Assembly: GCA_021157605.1 (NCBI GenBank)
Contig: JAGGWG010000011.1
Coordinates: 1-50,437 of the forward strand
DNA: 50,437 nucleotides
Source of the DNA: a bacterium
GTDB taxonomy: Bacteria; Patescibacteriota; UBA1384; JAGGWG01
Reading direction: 5' to 3'
This document shows, piece by piece, positions 35,301 to 43,740 of the stretch. Both the position numbers and the translations under genes were made by a program. Below the pieces are notes generated by a model that saw only the letters and a program-made list of their open reading frames with translations, was not told the DNA's origin and made no database searches. Within the stretch, counting starts at the first letter, position 1; every line of letters starts with the position of its first letter.

Positions 35301-37082
35301 TTATTTGGAAAGCTTCTGAAAAAACTCAGGAGGTAAATGTAAATTACCAATCTGTTTGAGTTTTTTCTTGCCTTCTTTTTGTTTTTTTAGCAGTTTATCT
35401 TTACGTGTTCTATCACCACCATAAAGCTTTGCTAAGACATCTTTGCGTAAAGGAGAAAGTTTGGCTTTGGCAATTACCCGACTGCCCACTTGCGCCCTAA
35501 TGTGCACCTCAAATAACTGCCTAGGTAGCACCTCTTTAATTTTATCCACCTTCTCTCTTGCCTCCTTATAAGCCTCATTTTTGTGAGCCAAAAAACTTAA
35601 AGCAGGAAAAATCTTATCAGCAATAGAGATATCCACTTTGACTAATTCTTCTTTTTTATAGCCAGAAAAACTATAGTCTAAAGAGGCAAAACCAGAACTC
35701 AAAGAGAGAATTTTAGAAAAAAGACCTCTAACCACCAAAACCAAAGGCACCTCATACTCCAAAAACAACCTTTGCGAATTGCCTAAATATTGGGTATTAA
35801 TCATTGTGCCTCTTTGCTGATGTAGATACTCCATAATCTTCCCTTGAAATTCTGCCGGAACAATTACCTTAATTTTTGCTTTAGGTTCAAATACCTCACT
35901 AACCAAAGAAAAATCTATTTTTTCTATTTGATCTGTTGTTTGCCAAGAACCATCTCTGAACTTGAATTTGTATTTCACTCTTGGAGCAGTCAATAATGTC
36001 TCTAGAGAAAACTCTTTCTCTAATCTCTCCCTGATAATCTGTAGATGTAAACTGCCTAAAGCGCCCAAGCGAAACCCTCTGCCCAGTAGCCCCGAAAGTT
36101 CAGGACGGAACTCAAAAGAGGAATCAGAAAGAGAAAGAAGCTCTAAAGACTCGCGAAGACGCACATAATCATTCTCATCAACTGGATAAAGAGAAGCAAA
36201 AACCTTGGGCTTTGGTTTCTTAAACCCAGATAAAACCGAAAAATTAGGTTTTAGGGTAGGGGAATGGGTGAGTGTGTCGCCAACTAAAACCTTGTGTATA
36301 TCTTTGAGATTAGTCAAAACAAAACCAATTTCTCCTGCCTTAAGAACTCTTTCAGATGTTAAATGAGGCTTAAAAATACCTACTTTTTCAGCTTTAGCCT
36401 CTGTTTTTGTGCCAACTAAATATATCTTTTCTCCTTGAGATATTTGGCCAGAAAAAATACGCACATGAGCTACTACACCAGAGTGGGTATCATAATGAGC
36501 ATCAAAAACTAAAGATTTTAATTCTTTTTGCGGCAAAGACTGAGGCGAGGGTGTCTCTTTGATAACCCTTTCTAAAAGACTACTTACCCCCTCCCCTGTC
36601 TTGGCAGAAACAAAACTAATCTCTGTTTGAGGAGACAAAACTTCCTTAATCTCTTCAGCTGTTTTCTTTGGATCAGCCTGAGAAAGGTCAATCTTATTTA
36701 CCGCTGGTATAATCCTTAACCCCTCTTTTTTAGCCATCTCCAACACACTCAATGTCTGAGCCTGTACCCCTGAAACAGCATCAACCAATAAAATAGCTCC
36801 CTCTACTGCCTTTAAAGCCCGCGAAACCTCATAAGCAAAATCAATATGGCCCGGGGTATCAATCAAATTTAAAACAACCCCCTTAAACTTCATTTGCACC
36901 GGCTGCATCTTTATAGTAATACCATGCTCTCTTTCTGCCTCCAGTCTATCTAAAAATTGGGGCTTGAACTTTTTTTCAGGAACTGTTTTTGTTATCTGTA
37001 AAAACCTATCAGCCAAGGTAGATTTGCCGTGATCAATATGGGCAATAATACAAAAATTACGGATTTTAGAAGAATTTGTCAT
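35301..37082 (-). CDS. lepA: LepA (elongation factor 4)
   Basis: 593 aa, full length. GTPase motifs AHIDHGKST (G1), DTPGHIDF (G3) and NKIDL (G4), and the LepA-specific C-terminal domain (LSPLRKDVLAKLYGGDRTRKDKLLKKQKEGKKKLKQIG). Acts on the ribosome during initiation or under stress. Own promoter in the 46-bp gap from nfo. Confidence 0.96.
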   Translation of the reverse strand: MTNSSKIRNFCIIAHIDHGKSTLADRFLQITKTVPEKKFKPQFLDRLEAEREHGITIKMQPVQMKFKGVVLNLIDTPGHIDFAYEVSRALKAVEGAILLVDAVSGVQAQTLSVLEMAKKEGLRIIPAVNKIDLSQADPKKTAEEIKEVLSPQTEISFVSAKTGEGVSSLLERVIKETPSPQSLPQKELKSLVFDAHYDTHSGVVAHVRIFSGQISQGEKIYLVGTKTEAKAEKVGIFKPHLTSERVLKAGEIGFVLTNLKDIHKVLVGDTLTHSPTLKPNFSVLSGFKKPKPKVFASLYPVDENDYVRLRESLELLSLSDSSFEFRPELSGLLGRGFRLGALGSLHLQIIRERLEKEFSLETLLTAPRVKYKFKFRDGSWQTTDQIEKIDFSLVSEVFEPKAKIKVIVPAEFQGKIMEYLHQQRGTMINTQYLGNSQRLFLEYEVPLVLVVRGLFSKILSLSSGFASLDYSFSGYKKEELVKVDISIADKIFPALSFLAHKNEAYKEAREKVDKIKEVLPRQLFEVHIRAQVGSRVIAKAKLSPLRKDVLAKLYGGDRTRKDKLLKKQKEGKKKLKQIGNLHLPPEFFQKLSK

Positions 37083-37110
37083 AAGTTATACAATTAGCCT
37101 CAACTCTTAT

Positions 37111-37116
37111 ATTATA
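37111..37116 (-). promoter_or_regulatory. -10 box of the lepA promoter
   Basis: TATAAT on the minus strand, preceded by TGG (extended -10). It is 28 nt before the lepA start, giving a leader of about 20 nt, unlike the leaderless genes nearby. Confidence 0.5.
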
Positions 37117-37128
37117 CCATAAAATTCC

Positions 37129-37980
37129 TTATTTTTCCAGCTTGAGAGAGCGTAAAATATTTAAATTTTCGCGATCGCTCAAAAGCCTATCTTCACCCTT
37201 TGGGGTTTCTATTACTCCCGGAGTTTCTCTAAATAAAGAGTGGTTCACAAGCATTCTAAAAATCTCCAAGCCTAAAAATCCCTTACCAATCCCTGCATGT
37301 CTGTCCCTGTTAGAACCTAAAGGGCTGGCTGAATCATTAAGATGCCAAAGAACAACTTTATTTAAACCAAGTAATTTATCTGCTAAAAAAATAAACTTGT
37401 CCAATCCTTTTTTAGTACGCAAATCATAACCAGCAGCAAAAGCATGAGCTGTATCTAAACAGAAACAAATCTTTGTTTGTGCTGTCTTAGAAAGAGATCT
37501 ATACACAAATACTAATTCCTCAATTTTATCTCCTATTAAATTTCCAGCACCAGCTGAATTTTCAAAAATTAAAAAAGATTCTGCTTTTTCTGCTATTTCC
37601 TCTATAACTAAACAGCTTTGCTTTATCTGTTTTTCAGCAGAACCACCGGTTAAAGACCCTAAATGGAAAACCACTCCTTTAGCTTTAATCTGTTTGGCTT
37701 TAAAAAGATAACTCTCAAGCATTTGTTTTGAATTATGAAGAATCAAGGGATTGGAAGAAAAAAAGTTCAAAAGATAAGAAGCGTGAATAAAGTAATCTTT
37801 AATACCCAGTTTTTTCACGCCTGATAAAAACAAATTTATCTCTTTTTTGGACCATTTTTTGATTTGCCGTGATCTCGGACTGTCAGAAAAAAACTGAAAA
37901 CTCTCGCACTCTAAAAACTCTGCTTCCTGAATTAAATTCTTGAGTGATCCTTTTTTGGAAAGATGAGCACCGAGTTTCAT
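37129..37980 (-). CDS. nfo: Endonuclease IV (AP endonuclease)
   Basis: 283 aa TIM-barrel repair enzyme. Zinc-site segments: KLGAHLSKKGS, the FIHASYLLN strand, VFHLGSLTGGS, ENSAGAGN, CLDTAHAFAAGYD, WHLNDSASPLGSNRDRHAGIGKG and the closing VIETPKG. It cuts DNA 5' of abasic sites. Monomeric-length gene upstream of lepA. Confidence 0.95.
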   Translation of the reverse strand: MKLGAHLSKKGSLKNLIQEAEFLECESFQFFSDSPRSRQIKKWSKKEINLFLSGVKKLGIKDYFIHASYLLNFFSSNPLILHNSKQMLESYLFKAKQIKAKGVVFHLGSLTGGSAEKQIKQSCLVIEEIAEKAESFLIFENSAGAGNLIGDKIEELVFVYRSLSKTAQTKICFCLDTAHAFAAGYDLRTKKGLDKFIFLADKLLGLNKVVLWHLNDSASPLGSNRDRHAGIGKGFLGLEIFRMLVNHSLFRETPGVIETPKGEDRLLSDRENLNILRSLKLEK

Positions 37981-37994
37981 TATATCTGTCCTCT

Positions 37995-38588
37995 TTATTC
38001 AAAGGAAAAATCTTGAAGCATCTTATCCCAATCCAAATCTAAAACCAACTCCCTGTCTTTAAGTTCTAAACTACGCAACTGCAAACCTTGTTCAGCAAAA
38101 ACCTCTTTAAAAGAAATAACCCCTTTACCGGGCAAAAAACTTTTGACTAATAAAAGAGGCAGAGGCAAATATCCTACTTTCACCTTTTCAATCTCTAAAT
38201 TGCTGCTCTCATCATCTTGAGGCTTGAGAGAAAAAGTAAAATAAACAGGTGGTTTTGCCTCTAAAACTGCCAACACAAGAACCTTATCAGTAAAAATGTT
38301 AACTTTTATATCTTGAAGATGATCTTTGGTAGCATCTTTTAAAAAAACAGATACTTCTCCCTCTGTGAGTTTAAGCTTTTGTTTGTTGCTTAAAGCATCA
38401 GCCAGTTTTGCCTCTAAATCTAAAGAGGCAGTTGTTGAGCGAGGCAAAGCTGGCGGCTTTTTATAAAGCAATGGGGAAAGAAAAGGGATCTCTTTAACTC
38501 CGCTCAAAGAAACAGCTATAAGCCCAACTAAAACCAAAAAACAAAAGCCAAGCAACAAAAATCCCAAACAACTTAAAAATTTCTTCAT
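37995..38588 (-). CDS. Membrane-anchored protein, possibly DUF2140/YpmS-like
   Basis: 197 aa: N-terminal transmembrane helix (residues 5-28) and an extracytoplasmic alpha/beta domain. The pattern LTEGEVSVFLKD..., then VKVGYLPLPLLLVKSF and RSLELKDRELVLDLDWD at the end resembles YpmS-type proteins, but only weakly. Lies 3 bp after murJ, so an envelope role is likely. Confidence 0.6.
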   Translation of the reverse strand: MKKFLSCLGFLLLGFCFLVLVGLIAVSLSGVKEIPFLSPLLYKKPPALPRSTTASLDLEAKLADALSNKQKLKLTEGEVSVFLKDATKDHLQDIKVNIFTDKVLVLAVLEAKPPVYFTFSLKPQDDESSNLEIEKVKVGYLPLPLLLVKSFLPGKGVISFKEVFAEQGLQLRSLELKDRELVLDLDWDKMLQDFSFE

Positions 38589-38591
38589 CAG

Positions 38592-40178
38592 CTATATTAT
38601 TTTAGCACTAATTCCCTTAAATTCCTTTAGTTCAGATAGATCAAAAAGTTTAGCCAAAAGCAAAAATACTATTGCGCCAACAACAAAAGCTGCTCCTCCT
38701 TGAATTAACACATTTAATCCATATTGAAGATCTAAAACCTCACCCAAAAAAGTCTTTATCACTTGGACAAAAACAGCAGCTAATAAAGAAAGAACCAAAA
38801 CTTTAAAACCAAAACTCCAAAGTTCAGAAACAAAATCCCCAATCTTGCCTTTAAGTTTCAAAATCAATAAACAAGCCTGGAAAAAAGCAGCTAAAGAAAA
38901 AGCTAAAGCTACACCCTCAGGACCAAGCCGAGGCAAAAACTCAAGGCGGGCAGTGAATAAAAAAATTAAAACAGAATTAACAATAAAAGAGAGAAAAGAA
39001 ATTTTAAATGGGGTCCAAGTATCTTTTAGAGCAAAAAAGACTTGGTTAAGCAATAAAATAAAACACTGGGCAAAAAGAGAAACAGCAAAATAACCAACCA
39101 CTTTAGCAGTAAGATAGGTATCTAACCAGTCAAAATGACCTGCTCCCAATATCACCCTTACTGCTTGCGCCCTAAGAACAATTAAAAATAAAGTGAGAGG
39201 CAAAATTATAAATAAGATCATCCGTAAAGCTTTAATGATTTTTAGACGCATCTTTTCCCTTTGGCCATAAAAAGCAATCTCGGTCAAAGTAGGAAAAATA
39301 GCAGACGAGAGAGCAACACCCACTAAACCGACTGGTAAACTTTGTATGTTTTGGCCAAAATTAAGAACTGAAATCGCACCTCCTGCCATATAAGAAGCAG
39401 CAAAAGTCTGAATCCAAAGATTAAGTTGATAAACTGAAGTAGCCAACATTCTGGGAATTGCCAAAAAAATTACCTCTTTAGCCTTAGGATGCCAGAAATT
39501 AAAATCAAAAAAATAACGAAACCTAAGCTGAAACAAACCAATCCACTGAACAAGAAAGTGCAGCACAGCTCCTAAAATAACACCCCAAGCCAAACCAATC
39601 ACACCCTTAGAAGGAGCAAAAACTAAAGCTCCAATAATAATTCCTAAATTATAAAGAGAAGGTGCCAAAGCAGTAAGAAAAAAGCGTTTATATGCATTCA
39701 GAGTAGAACCAGCAACATTAGAAAGACCCAAGAACAAAGGTGAAAGTAAAAGAATTCTGGTAAGATGTGCTGTCAAACTCAATTGTTCGCCAGAAAAACC
39801 GGGAACAATTAATTTAACAAAATAAGGAGCAAAAATAAAAACCACTAAAGCACAAGCAATCCACAAAAAAATAAGCAGATTCAAAAGGATACTCACCAAA
39901 CGCCACCCTTCTTTCTCATCTTTTTTCAGCTTTACCTCCATAAAAACAGGAATAAAAGCAGCTGAAAACGAACCTATAATAACTAAATTAAAAATTAAGT
40001 CAGGTAAGCGAAAAGCAGCAAAAAAAGTATCAAGTTCTGATCCAGCCCCAAACTGAGCTGCAAAAAGACGGTCCCTGATTAATCCCAAAATACGAGCCAC
40101 AAGAATAAAGAAAGAAAGAATTAACGAGGCTTGAAAAACAGTATTCTCTCCAAAGAGGCGTTTAATTCTTCCCCGCAT
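38592..40178 (-). CDS. murJ: MurJ (MviN) lipid II flippase
   Basis: 528 aa with 13-14 transmembrane helices. Typical start (ILSFFILVARILGLIRDRLFAAQFGAGSELDTFFAAFRLPDLI), then FSAAFIPVF, and NFGQNIQSLPVGLVGVALSSAIFPTL in the middle. Moves lipid II to the outside for peptidoglycan synthesis. Third gene in an ftsH-murJ-(37995) run with 2-4-bp gaps. Confidence 0.95.
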   Translation of the reverse strand: MRGRIKRLFGENTVFQASLILSFFILVARILGLIRDRLFAAQFGAGSELDTFFAAFRLPDLIFNLVIIGSFSAAFIPVFMEVKLKKDEKEGWRLVSILLNLLIFLWIACALVVFIFAPYFVKLIVPGFSGEQLSLTAHLTRILLLSPLFLGLSNVAGSTLNAYKRFFLTALAPSLYNLGIIIGALVFAPSKGVIGLAWGVILGAVLHFLVQWIGLFQLRFRYFFDFNFWHPKAKEVIFLAIPRMLATSVYQLNLWIQTFAASYMAGGAISVLNFGQNIQSLPVGLVGVALSSAIFPTLTEIAFYGQREKMRLKIIKALRMILFIILPLTLFLIVLRAQAVRVILGAGHFDWLDTYLTAKVVGYFAVSLFAQCFILLLNQVFFALKDTWTPFKISFLSFIVNSVLIFLFTARLEFLPRLGPEGVALAFSLAAFFQACLLILKLKGKIGDFVSELWSFGFKVLVLSLLAAVFVQVIKTFLGEVLDLQYGLNVLIQGGAAFVVGAIVFLLLAKLFDLSELKEFKGISAKII

Positions 40179-40181
40179 AGA

Positions 40182-41999
40182 TTATTTTTTAGGACTTTTT
40201 ACCCCAAATTTGTTTAGTAAAGCCAAGAAGTCTTTCCGATCCAACTCCTCTTTCTTTAGCAATTCCTGTGATATTGCTGCCAATAAAGAACGGTGTTTTT
40301 CTAAAATCTTTTTTGCTTCTGAAAAAGCCTCTTCAATAATTCTCTTTATCTCTCTATCAATCAAAGACGCTGTTCTCTCAGAAGCAACCTTATGTTCAGC
40401 CAACTCTCGCCCTAAAAACACCAGTTCTTCCCTTTCCCCATAAACTACAGGACCTAACTTTTCACTCATCCCATAGTTAACTACCATTTCCCGAGCAATC
40501 TTAGTAGCTTGACGTAAATCATTTTCAGCACCAGTAGTTGATTCTTTGAAAACAACCTCCTCAGCTGCTCTGCCACCAAGAAGAGAAACAAGTTGAGCCT
40601 TAAAACGGCTTTTAGTAGTTAACAATTTGTCCTCTTCGGGAAGATTCCAAGTATATCCTAAAGCTTCTCCCCGGGAAATAAGAGAAATTTTATGCACTGG
40701 ATCAGCTTCTTTTAAAAGCTCGGTCACTAAAGCATGACCTGCCTCGTGGTAAGCAGAGATCTCTTTTTCTTTGCCTTTTAAAATCTTACTTTTGCGCGCT
40801 GGCCCAAGCATTACTTTTTCCAAAGCCTCCTCCAACTCCTTTTGTCTAATTGTTTTTTGGTTGTGGCGAGCAGCTAAAATTGCTGCCTCATTAAGCAGAT
40901 TCTTTAGATCTGCTCCAGAAAAACCAGCTGTTGTAGCAGCAATTTTATCCAGCTTTACATCTTGAGCTAAATACTTATTGCGGGAATGAATCTTGAGAAT
41001 AGCCAATCGCTCCTCACGGGTAGGCAAATTCAGCACTATACGGCGATCAAATCTGCCGGGACGCAAAAGTGCTGGGTCCAAAACATCAGGCCTATTAGTT
41101 GCTGCCATAACAATAACGCTAGTATCAGTATCAAAACCATCCATCTCCACTAAAATTTGGTTTAAGGTCTGCTCTCTTTCGTCATGAGTGCCCCCCAAAC
41201 CTGTTCCCCTTTGGCGGCCAACTGCATCTAACTCATCAATAAAAACAATTGCCGGAGCATTGCGTTTGGCTTTATTAAAAAGATCTCTTACTCTTGCTGC
41301 TCCCACACCAACAAAAAGTTCCACAAACTCTGAACCAGAAATAGAAAAAAAGGAAACATTGGCTTCGCCGGCTACTGCTTTAGCTAAAAGAGTTTTCCCG
41401 CACCCCGGAGGTCCCACCAAAAGCACTCCTTTAGGAACCTCTGCCCCTAAACGACGGAATTTTTCCGGATACTTAAGAAACTCTACCACTTCTTGAAGCT
41501 CTTCTTTTACCTCCTCTAAACCAGCCACATCTTTAAAAGTAATTTTTTTCTTACCGCCCAAGAATACTCTTGCTTGGGACTGGGTAAAGGTAAAAGCTTT
41601 AGTAGCTCCTCCCTGAGCAGAACGCATCATAAAATAAAGGAAAAAAGCAAAAACTATAATCGGACCTAAAGAAAACAATATATTAAACCACAAATTAGCA
41701 CTACTTGTATCTTCCACCTCAACCTTAACTTTGGTCAAATCTATACCATAATCAGCTAAAGAGGTGTCAGCTTCTTTGATAGTCCTTTGCTCAACTCCAT
41801 TTTTAAGCTTAACTTCTAAAACATTACCCTTAATATGTACTTGCTCTACCTGTTCGTTTTTTATCTCTTCAATCACTTGGCTTAAAGGAACGCTTTTGAC
41901 TTGAGAATACTGGCTGTTAAAAAGAACAAAAAGAAGAACAAAAAAAAGAGCAATAAATATTAAGTAAGCTATTTGGCGAGTGCGTTTAAAATCAAACAT
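40182..41999 (-). CDS. ftsH: FtsH membrane AAA+ zinc protease
   Basis: 605 aa: two transmembrane helices (about 9-27 and 104-125) enclosing a small extracytoplasmic domain, AAA+ module with Walker A GPPGCGKT (196-203) and [15 protein letters not shown] with RPGRFDRR, and the peptidase HEAGH (418-422). Degrades membrane and regulatory proteins. First gene of its operon. Confidence 0.97.
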   Translation of the reverse strand: MFDFKRTRQIAYLIFIALFFVLLFVLFNSQYSQVKSVPLSQVIEEIKNEQVEQVHIKGNVLEVKLKNGVEQRTIKEADTSLADYGIDLTKVKVEVEDTSSANLWFNILFSLGPIIVFAFFLYFMMRSAQGGATKAFTFTQSQARVFLGGKKKITFKDVAGLEEVKEELQEVVEFLKYPEKFRRLGAEVPKGVLLVGPPGCGKTLLAKAVAGEANVSFFSISGSEFVELFVGVGAARVRDLFNKAKRNAPAIVFIDELDAVGRQRGTGLGGTHDEREQTLNQILVEMDGFDTDTSVIVMAATNRPDVLDPALLRPGRFDRRIVLNLPTREERLAILKIHSRNKYLAQDVKLDKIAATTAGFSGADLKNLLNEAAILAARHNQKTIRQKELEEALEKVMLGPARKSKILKGKEKEISAYHEAGHALVTELLKEADPVHKISLISRGEALGYTWNLPEEDKLLTTKSRFKAQLVSLLGGRAAEEVVFKESTTGAENDLRQATKIAREMVVNYGMSEKLGPVVYGEREELVFLGRELAEHKVASERTASLIDREIKRIIEEAFSEAKKILEKHRSLLAAISQELLKKEELDRKDFLALLNKFGVKSPKK

Positions 42000-42105
42000 A
42001 AAGATAGAATAGCATAAGTCTTAATAAAAATAAAGGGGCAAATCGGCCTGAAAACCAAAAAATATTTCAGTGGGATAAGTTTTTGCGGCAAAATTTTAAT
42101 AAAAA

Positions 42106-42178
42106 TGCCAGTGGGAGGATTTGAACCTCCGACCTCCGCCTTATGAAGGCGTCGCTCTAACCGCTGAGCTACACTGGC
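42106..42178 (-). tRNA. tRNA-Met, elongator type (anticodon CAT)
   Basis: Acceptor GCCAGTG/CACTGGC, discriminator A, no CCA. Loop TTCATAA gives CAT; position 27-43 is an A-G mismatch. It lacks the GGG/CCC anticodon-stem pairs of the initiator. A lysidine-type tRNA-Ile(CAT) is the alternative, made less likely by tRNA-Ile(TAT) at 49884. Confidence 0.85.
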
Positions 42179-42234
42179 TGAACCCTACTTTTGAAGCCTA
42201 ATTATTATAAAAAGATATTTAGCTAAAGGCAAGA

Positions 42235-42262
42235 TTGACCTAAAAAAAGTTTAGGTTATAAA
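42235..42262 (+). promoter_or_regulatory. Strong promoter with operator-like inverted repeat
   Basis: -35 TTGACC (42235-42240), 16-bp spacer, -10 TATAAA (42257-42262). A perfect inverted repeat ACCTAAA-5-TTTAGGT (42238-42256) fills the spacer and overlaps the -35 box, the classical position of a repressor site. Confidence 0.7.
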
Positions 42263-42303
42263 ATGAGATAGAAGCAACATACCTTGAAAAGGAGGTAAAG
42301 GTT

Positions 42304-42750
42304 ATGGAAAAGAGAGAGATTCTGCAAGAGCAAAAAGCTCTACAGCTACTTTCCCTGTTGCAAACAGAGGGACCGTTGTCAGAGGAAGGACTCAGAAGGA
42401 TATTGGCCAGCGAAAATATCTGTCCCCTGGGAGAAAAAGGAAATAATATCTTTACTGAGCTTGTTAATACTCTTCGGGGAAATGATCTGATCTCTATCTC
42501 GACGGAGGGCATCTTCAGCATCAGCAGAAATGGCCGCATTTTTCTAGAAGAAAACGATTTCATCCTAGCTCGAGTTATCTCTCCTTTTAAAGAACAAATT
42601 GAAGAACAGATTCAAAGAATCCAAGCCATAATTGAACTTCTTTCAGAACAAATAGAAATAGCTCAAGAAATAGCTGAAAAATTAGGTAAAGACCGCGAGA
42701 GACTTGAGGAGACCCTCTCTACTCTTGAAGAAGTGCAAAGCCGGCTCTAA
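42304..42750 (+). CDS. Small winged-helix-like protein with coiled coil
   Basis: 148 aa. Residues about 8-82 read as a winged helix (ALQLLSLLQTEGPLSEEGLRRIL..., then a wing-like ISISTEGIFSISRNGRIFLEE); residues about 95-148 form a long coiled coil (ISPFKEQIEEQIQRIQAIIELLSEQIEIAQEIAEKL). No family recognised. It has a near-perfect SD (AAAAGGAGGT, 7 nt spacing), a strong promoter with an operator and its own terminator, so it is highly expressed under control, perhaps its own. No cysteine-rich or enzymatic motif. Confidence 0.75.
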   Translation: MEKREILQEQKALQLLSLLQTEGPLSEEGLRRILASENICPLGEKGNNIFTELVNTLRGNDLISISTEGIFSISRNGRIFLEENDFILARVISPFKEQIEEQIQRIQAIIELLSEQIEIAQEIAEKLGKDRERLEETLSTLEEVQSRL

Positions 42751-42760
42751 GAACTCCCTA

Positions 42761-42787
42761 TCCCCTGCCCTATCGGCAGGGGATTTT
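42761..42787 (+). terminator. Rho-independent terminator
   Basis: Nine-pair stem TCCCCTGCC/GGCAGGGGA with a 5-nt loop, followed by TTTT, 11 bp after the stop of the winged-helix gene. Confidence 0.88.
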
Positions 42788-42895
42788 AATAAGAACCATT
42801 CTTTTTTCCCTCTTATTCAGAAGTATTATACAGCTAGTAGTAATAATCCCCACTAGCCAATAAGGCTAAACTCTGCAGAAAATTATTTTAAAAAA

Positions 42896-42967
42896 TTGCG
42901 GGGGAAGGATTTGAACCTCCGACCTCCGGGTTATGAGCCCGGCGAGCTACCACTGCTCCACCCCGCA
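42896..42967 (-). tRNA. Initiator tRNA-fMet (anticodon CAT)
   Basis: Close to bacterial initiators (GGGGTGGAGCAG..., loop CTCATAA, three G-C pairs GGG/CCC in the anticodon stem, T arm GGAGG). Discriminator A; no CCA. The first pair is U1-A72 instead of the usual C1-A72 mismatch. Its 5' half overlaps the end of the GIY-YIG gene on the same strand and is duplicated at 43221-43279. Confidence 0.93.
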
Positions 42968-43218
42968 TTAATCTTTGGCCTCTTGCCCCTGTAAATCTGC
43001 TCTCTATAATAACCCGACTTTAACTTTTTTTCCAGTTTTCTTGCCTCTCGCCGCGAGCAACAACTCCAGTAAGCTATTAGTTTGTAAGGAGCAAAAGCCT
43101 TGGTAGATTTATTCTGCTCAGAATTATGCTCTTTTATTCTTCTTGCAAGATTGTTGGTCAAACCAATATAAAAATATTTCTTCTTTATGCTTTTTAAAAT
43201 ATACACAAAATAACGCAT
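42931..43218 (-). CDS. Single-domain GIY-YIG endonuclease inserted at tRNA-fMet
   Basis: 95 aa from the ATG at 43218: MRYFVYILKSIKKKYFYIGLTNNLARRIKEHN, with the VYI and YIG strands, catalytic-type R26 and a basic SRREARKLEKKLKSG helix. Single-domain GIY-YIG proteins of this type cut DNA and are related to homing endonucleases. The frame continues through the 5' flank and D arm of intact tRNA-fMet and ends at a TAA made of the last anticodon base plus the two following A's, so its last 12-13 residues are tRNA-encoded. The longer frame to 43263 runs through the palindrome and is rejected. Both ends abut copies of the fMet 5' half. Confidence 0.85.
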   Translation of the reverse strand: MRYFVYILKSIKKKYFYIGLTNNLARRIKEHNSEQNKSTKAFAPYKLIAYWSCCSRREARKLEKKLKSGYYREQIYRGKRPKINAGWSSGSSPGS

Positions 43219-43220
43219 AA

Positions 43221-43279
43221 TTATGAGCCCGGCGAGCCCTGCCTGCCGGCAGGCAGGTACCACTCTGCTCCACCCCGCA
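43221..43279 (-). pseudogene. 5' relic of tRNA-fMet with a palindrome in the D-loop
   Basis: Reading from 43279, TGCGGGGTGGAGCAG then (AG)TGGTA, a 20-bp palindrome CCTGCCTGCCGGCAGGCAGG (43238-43257), then GCTCGCCGGGCTCATAA, identical to the intact gene up to the end of the anticodon loop. After that the GIY-YIG start region follows at once. The 10 bp 5' of both copies (CAAAGATTAA) also match. Confidence 0.9.
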
Positions 43280-43346
43280 TTAATCTTTGATATAACACAG
43301 CAAGTGTAAGTTAAAAACTTTCCTTTTTCAAGGGAATTACTTCATC

Positions 43347-43736
43347 TTAACTAGATCCAGATAAAAAATCCCACCATTTTTTATAGTTTGGCCGCGTATC
43401 TACTTTTTTGTCCTGAAATTTAAATTCTTCTTTCTGGGGGGGTTGATAAGGAAAAGCAATAACTTTTTCCTCAGGTTTTTTATAATTAAGCAAAGCCCGA
43501 GCCATCCTCTCTTTATAAGAATCAGAGCGGTAGTAAGCTACTAAATTCTTAAGTCTTAAATTTTCCTCCTGAGCAAGCTCTACCTCTTTTTGTAGACGAT
43601 ATATTTTCCTATTAATAACAAAATTGCGGTAAGAGGTTCTAGCAAAAATAAAAATTATATAGCCAATAGCCGCTAATGCAAATAACCACCCCCAAAATTT
43701 TTTAATCCAACCGTAACGTCCAAAATTAACCATCAT
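43347..43736 (-). CDS. DivIC/FtsB-like septum formation initiator
   Basis: 129 aa bitopic protein: transmembrane helix (about residues 13-30), then a coiled coil (INRKIYRLQKEVELAQEENLRLKNLVAYYRSDSYKERMARALLNYKKPEEKVI) with the family ending in which the helix breaks before a charged tail. Part of the divisome core with FtsL-type partners. Start is probably the second ATG (43733), which puts TGC-TATAAT exactly 7 nt upstream. Confidence 0.8.
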   Translation of the reverse strand: MMVNFGRYGWIKKFWGWLFALAAIGYIIFIFARTSYRNFVINRKIYRLQKEVELAQEENLRLKNLVAYYRSDSYKERMARALLNYKKPEEKVIAFPYQPPQKEEFKFQDKKVDTRPNYKKWWDFLSGSS

Positions 43737-43740
43737 TATA

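Noticed and set aside
42931-43263. 110-aa version of the GIY-YIG protein starting at 43263
   Set aside because: The extra N-terminal residues are translated palindrome and tRNA relic. The ATG at 43218 begins exactly at the conserved MRYFVYIL start.
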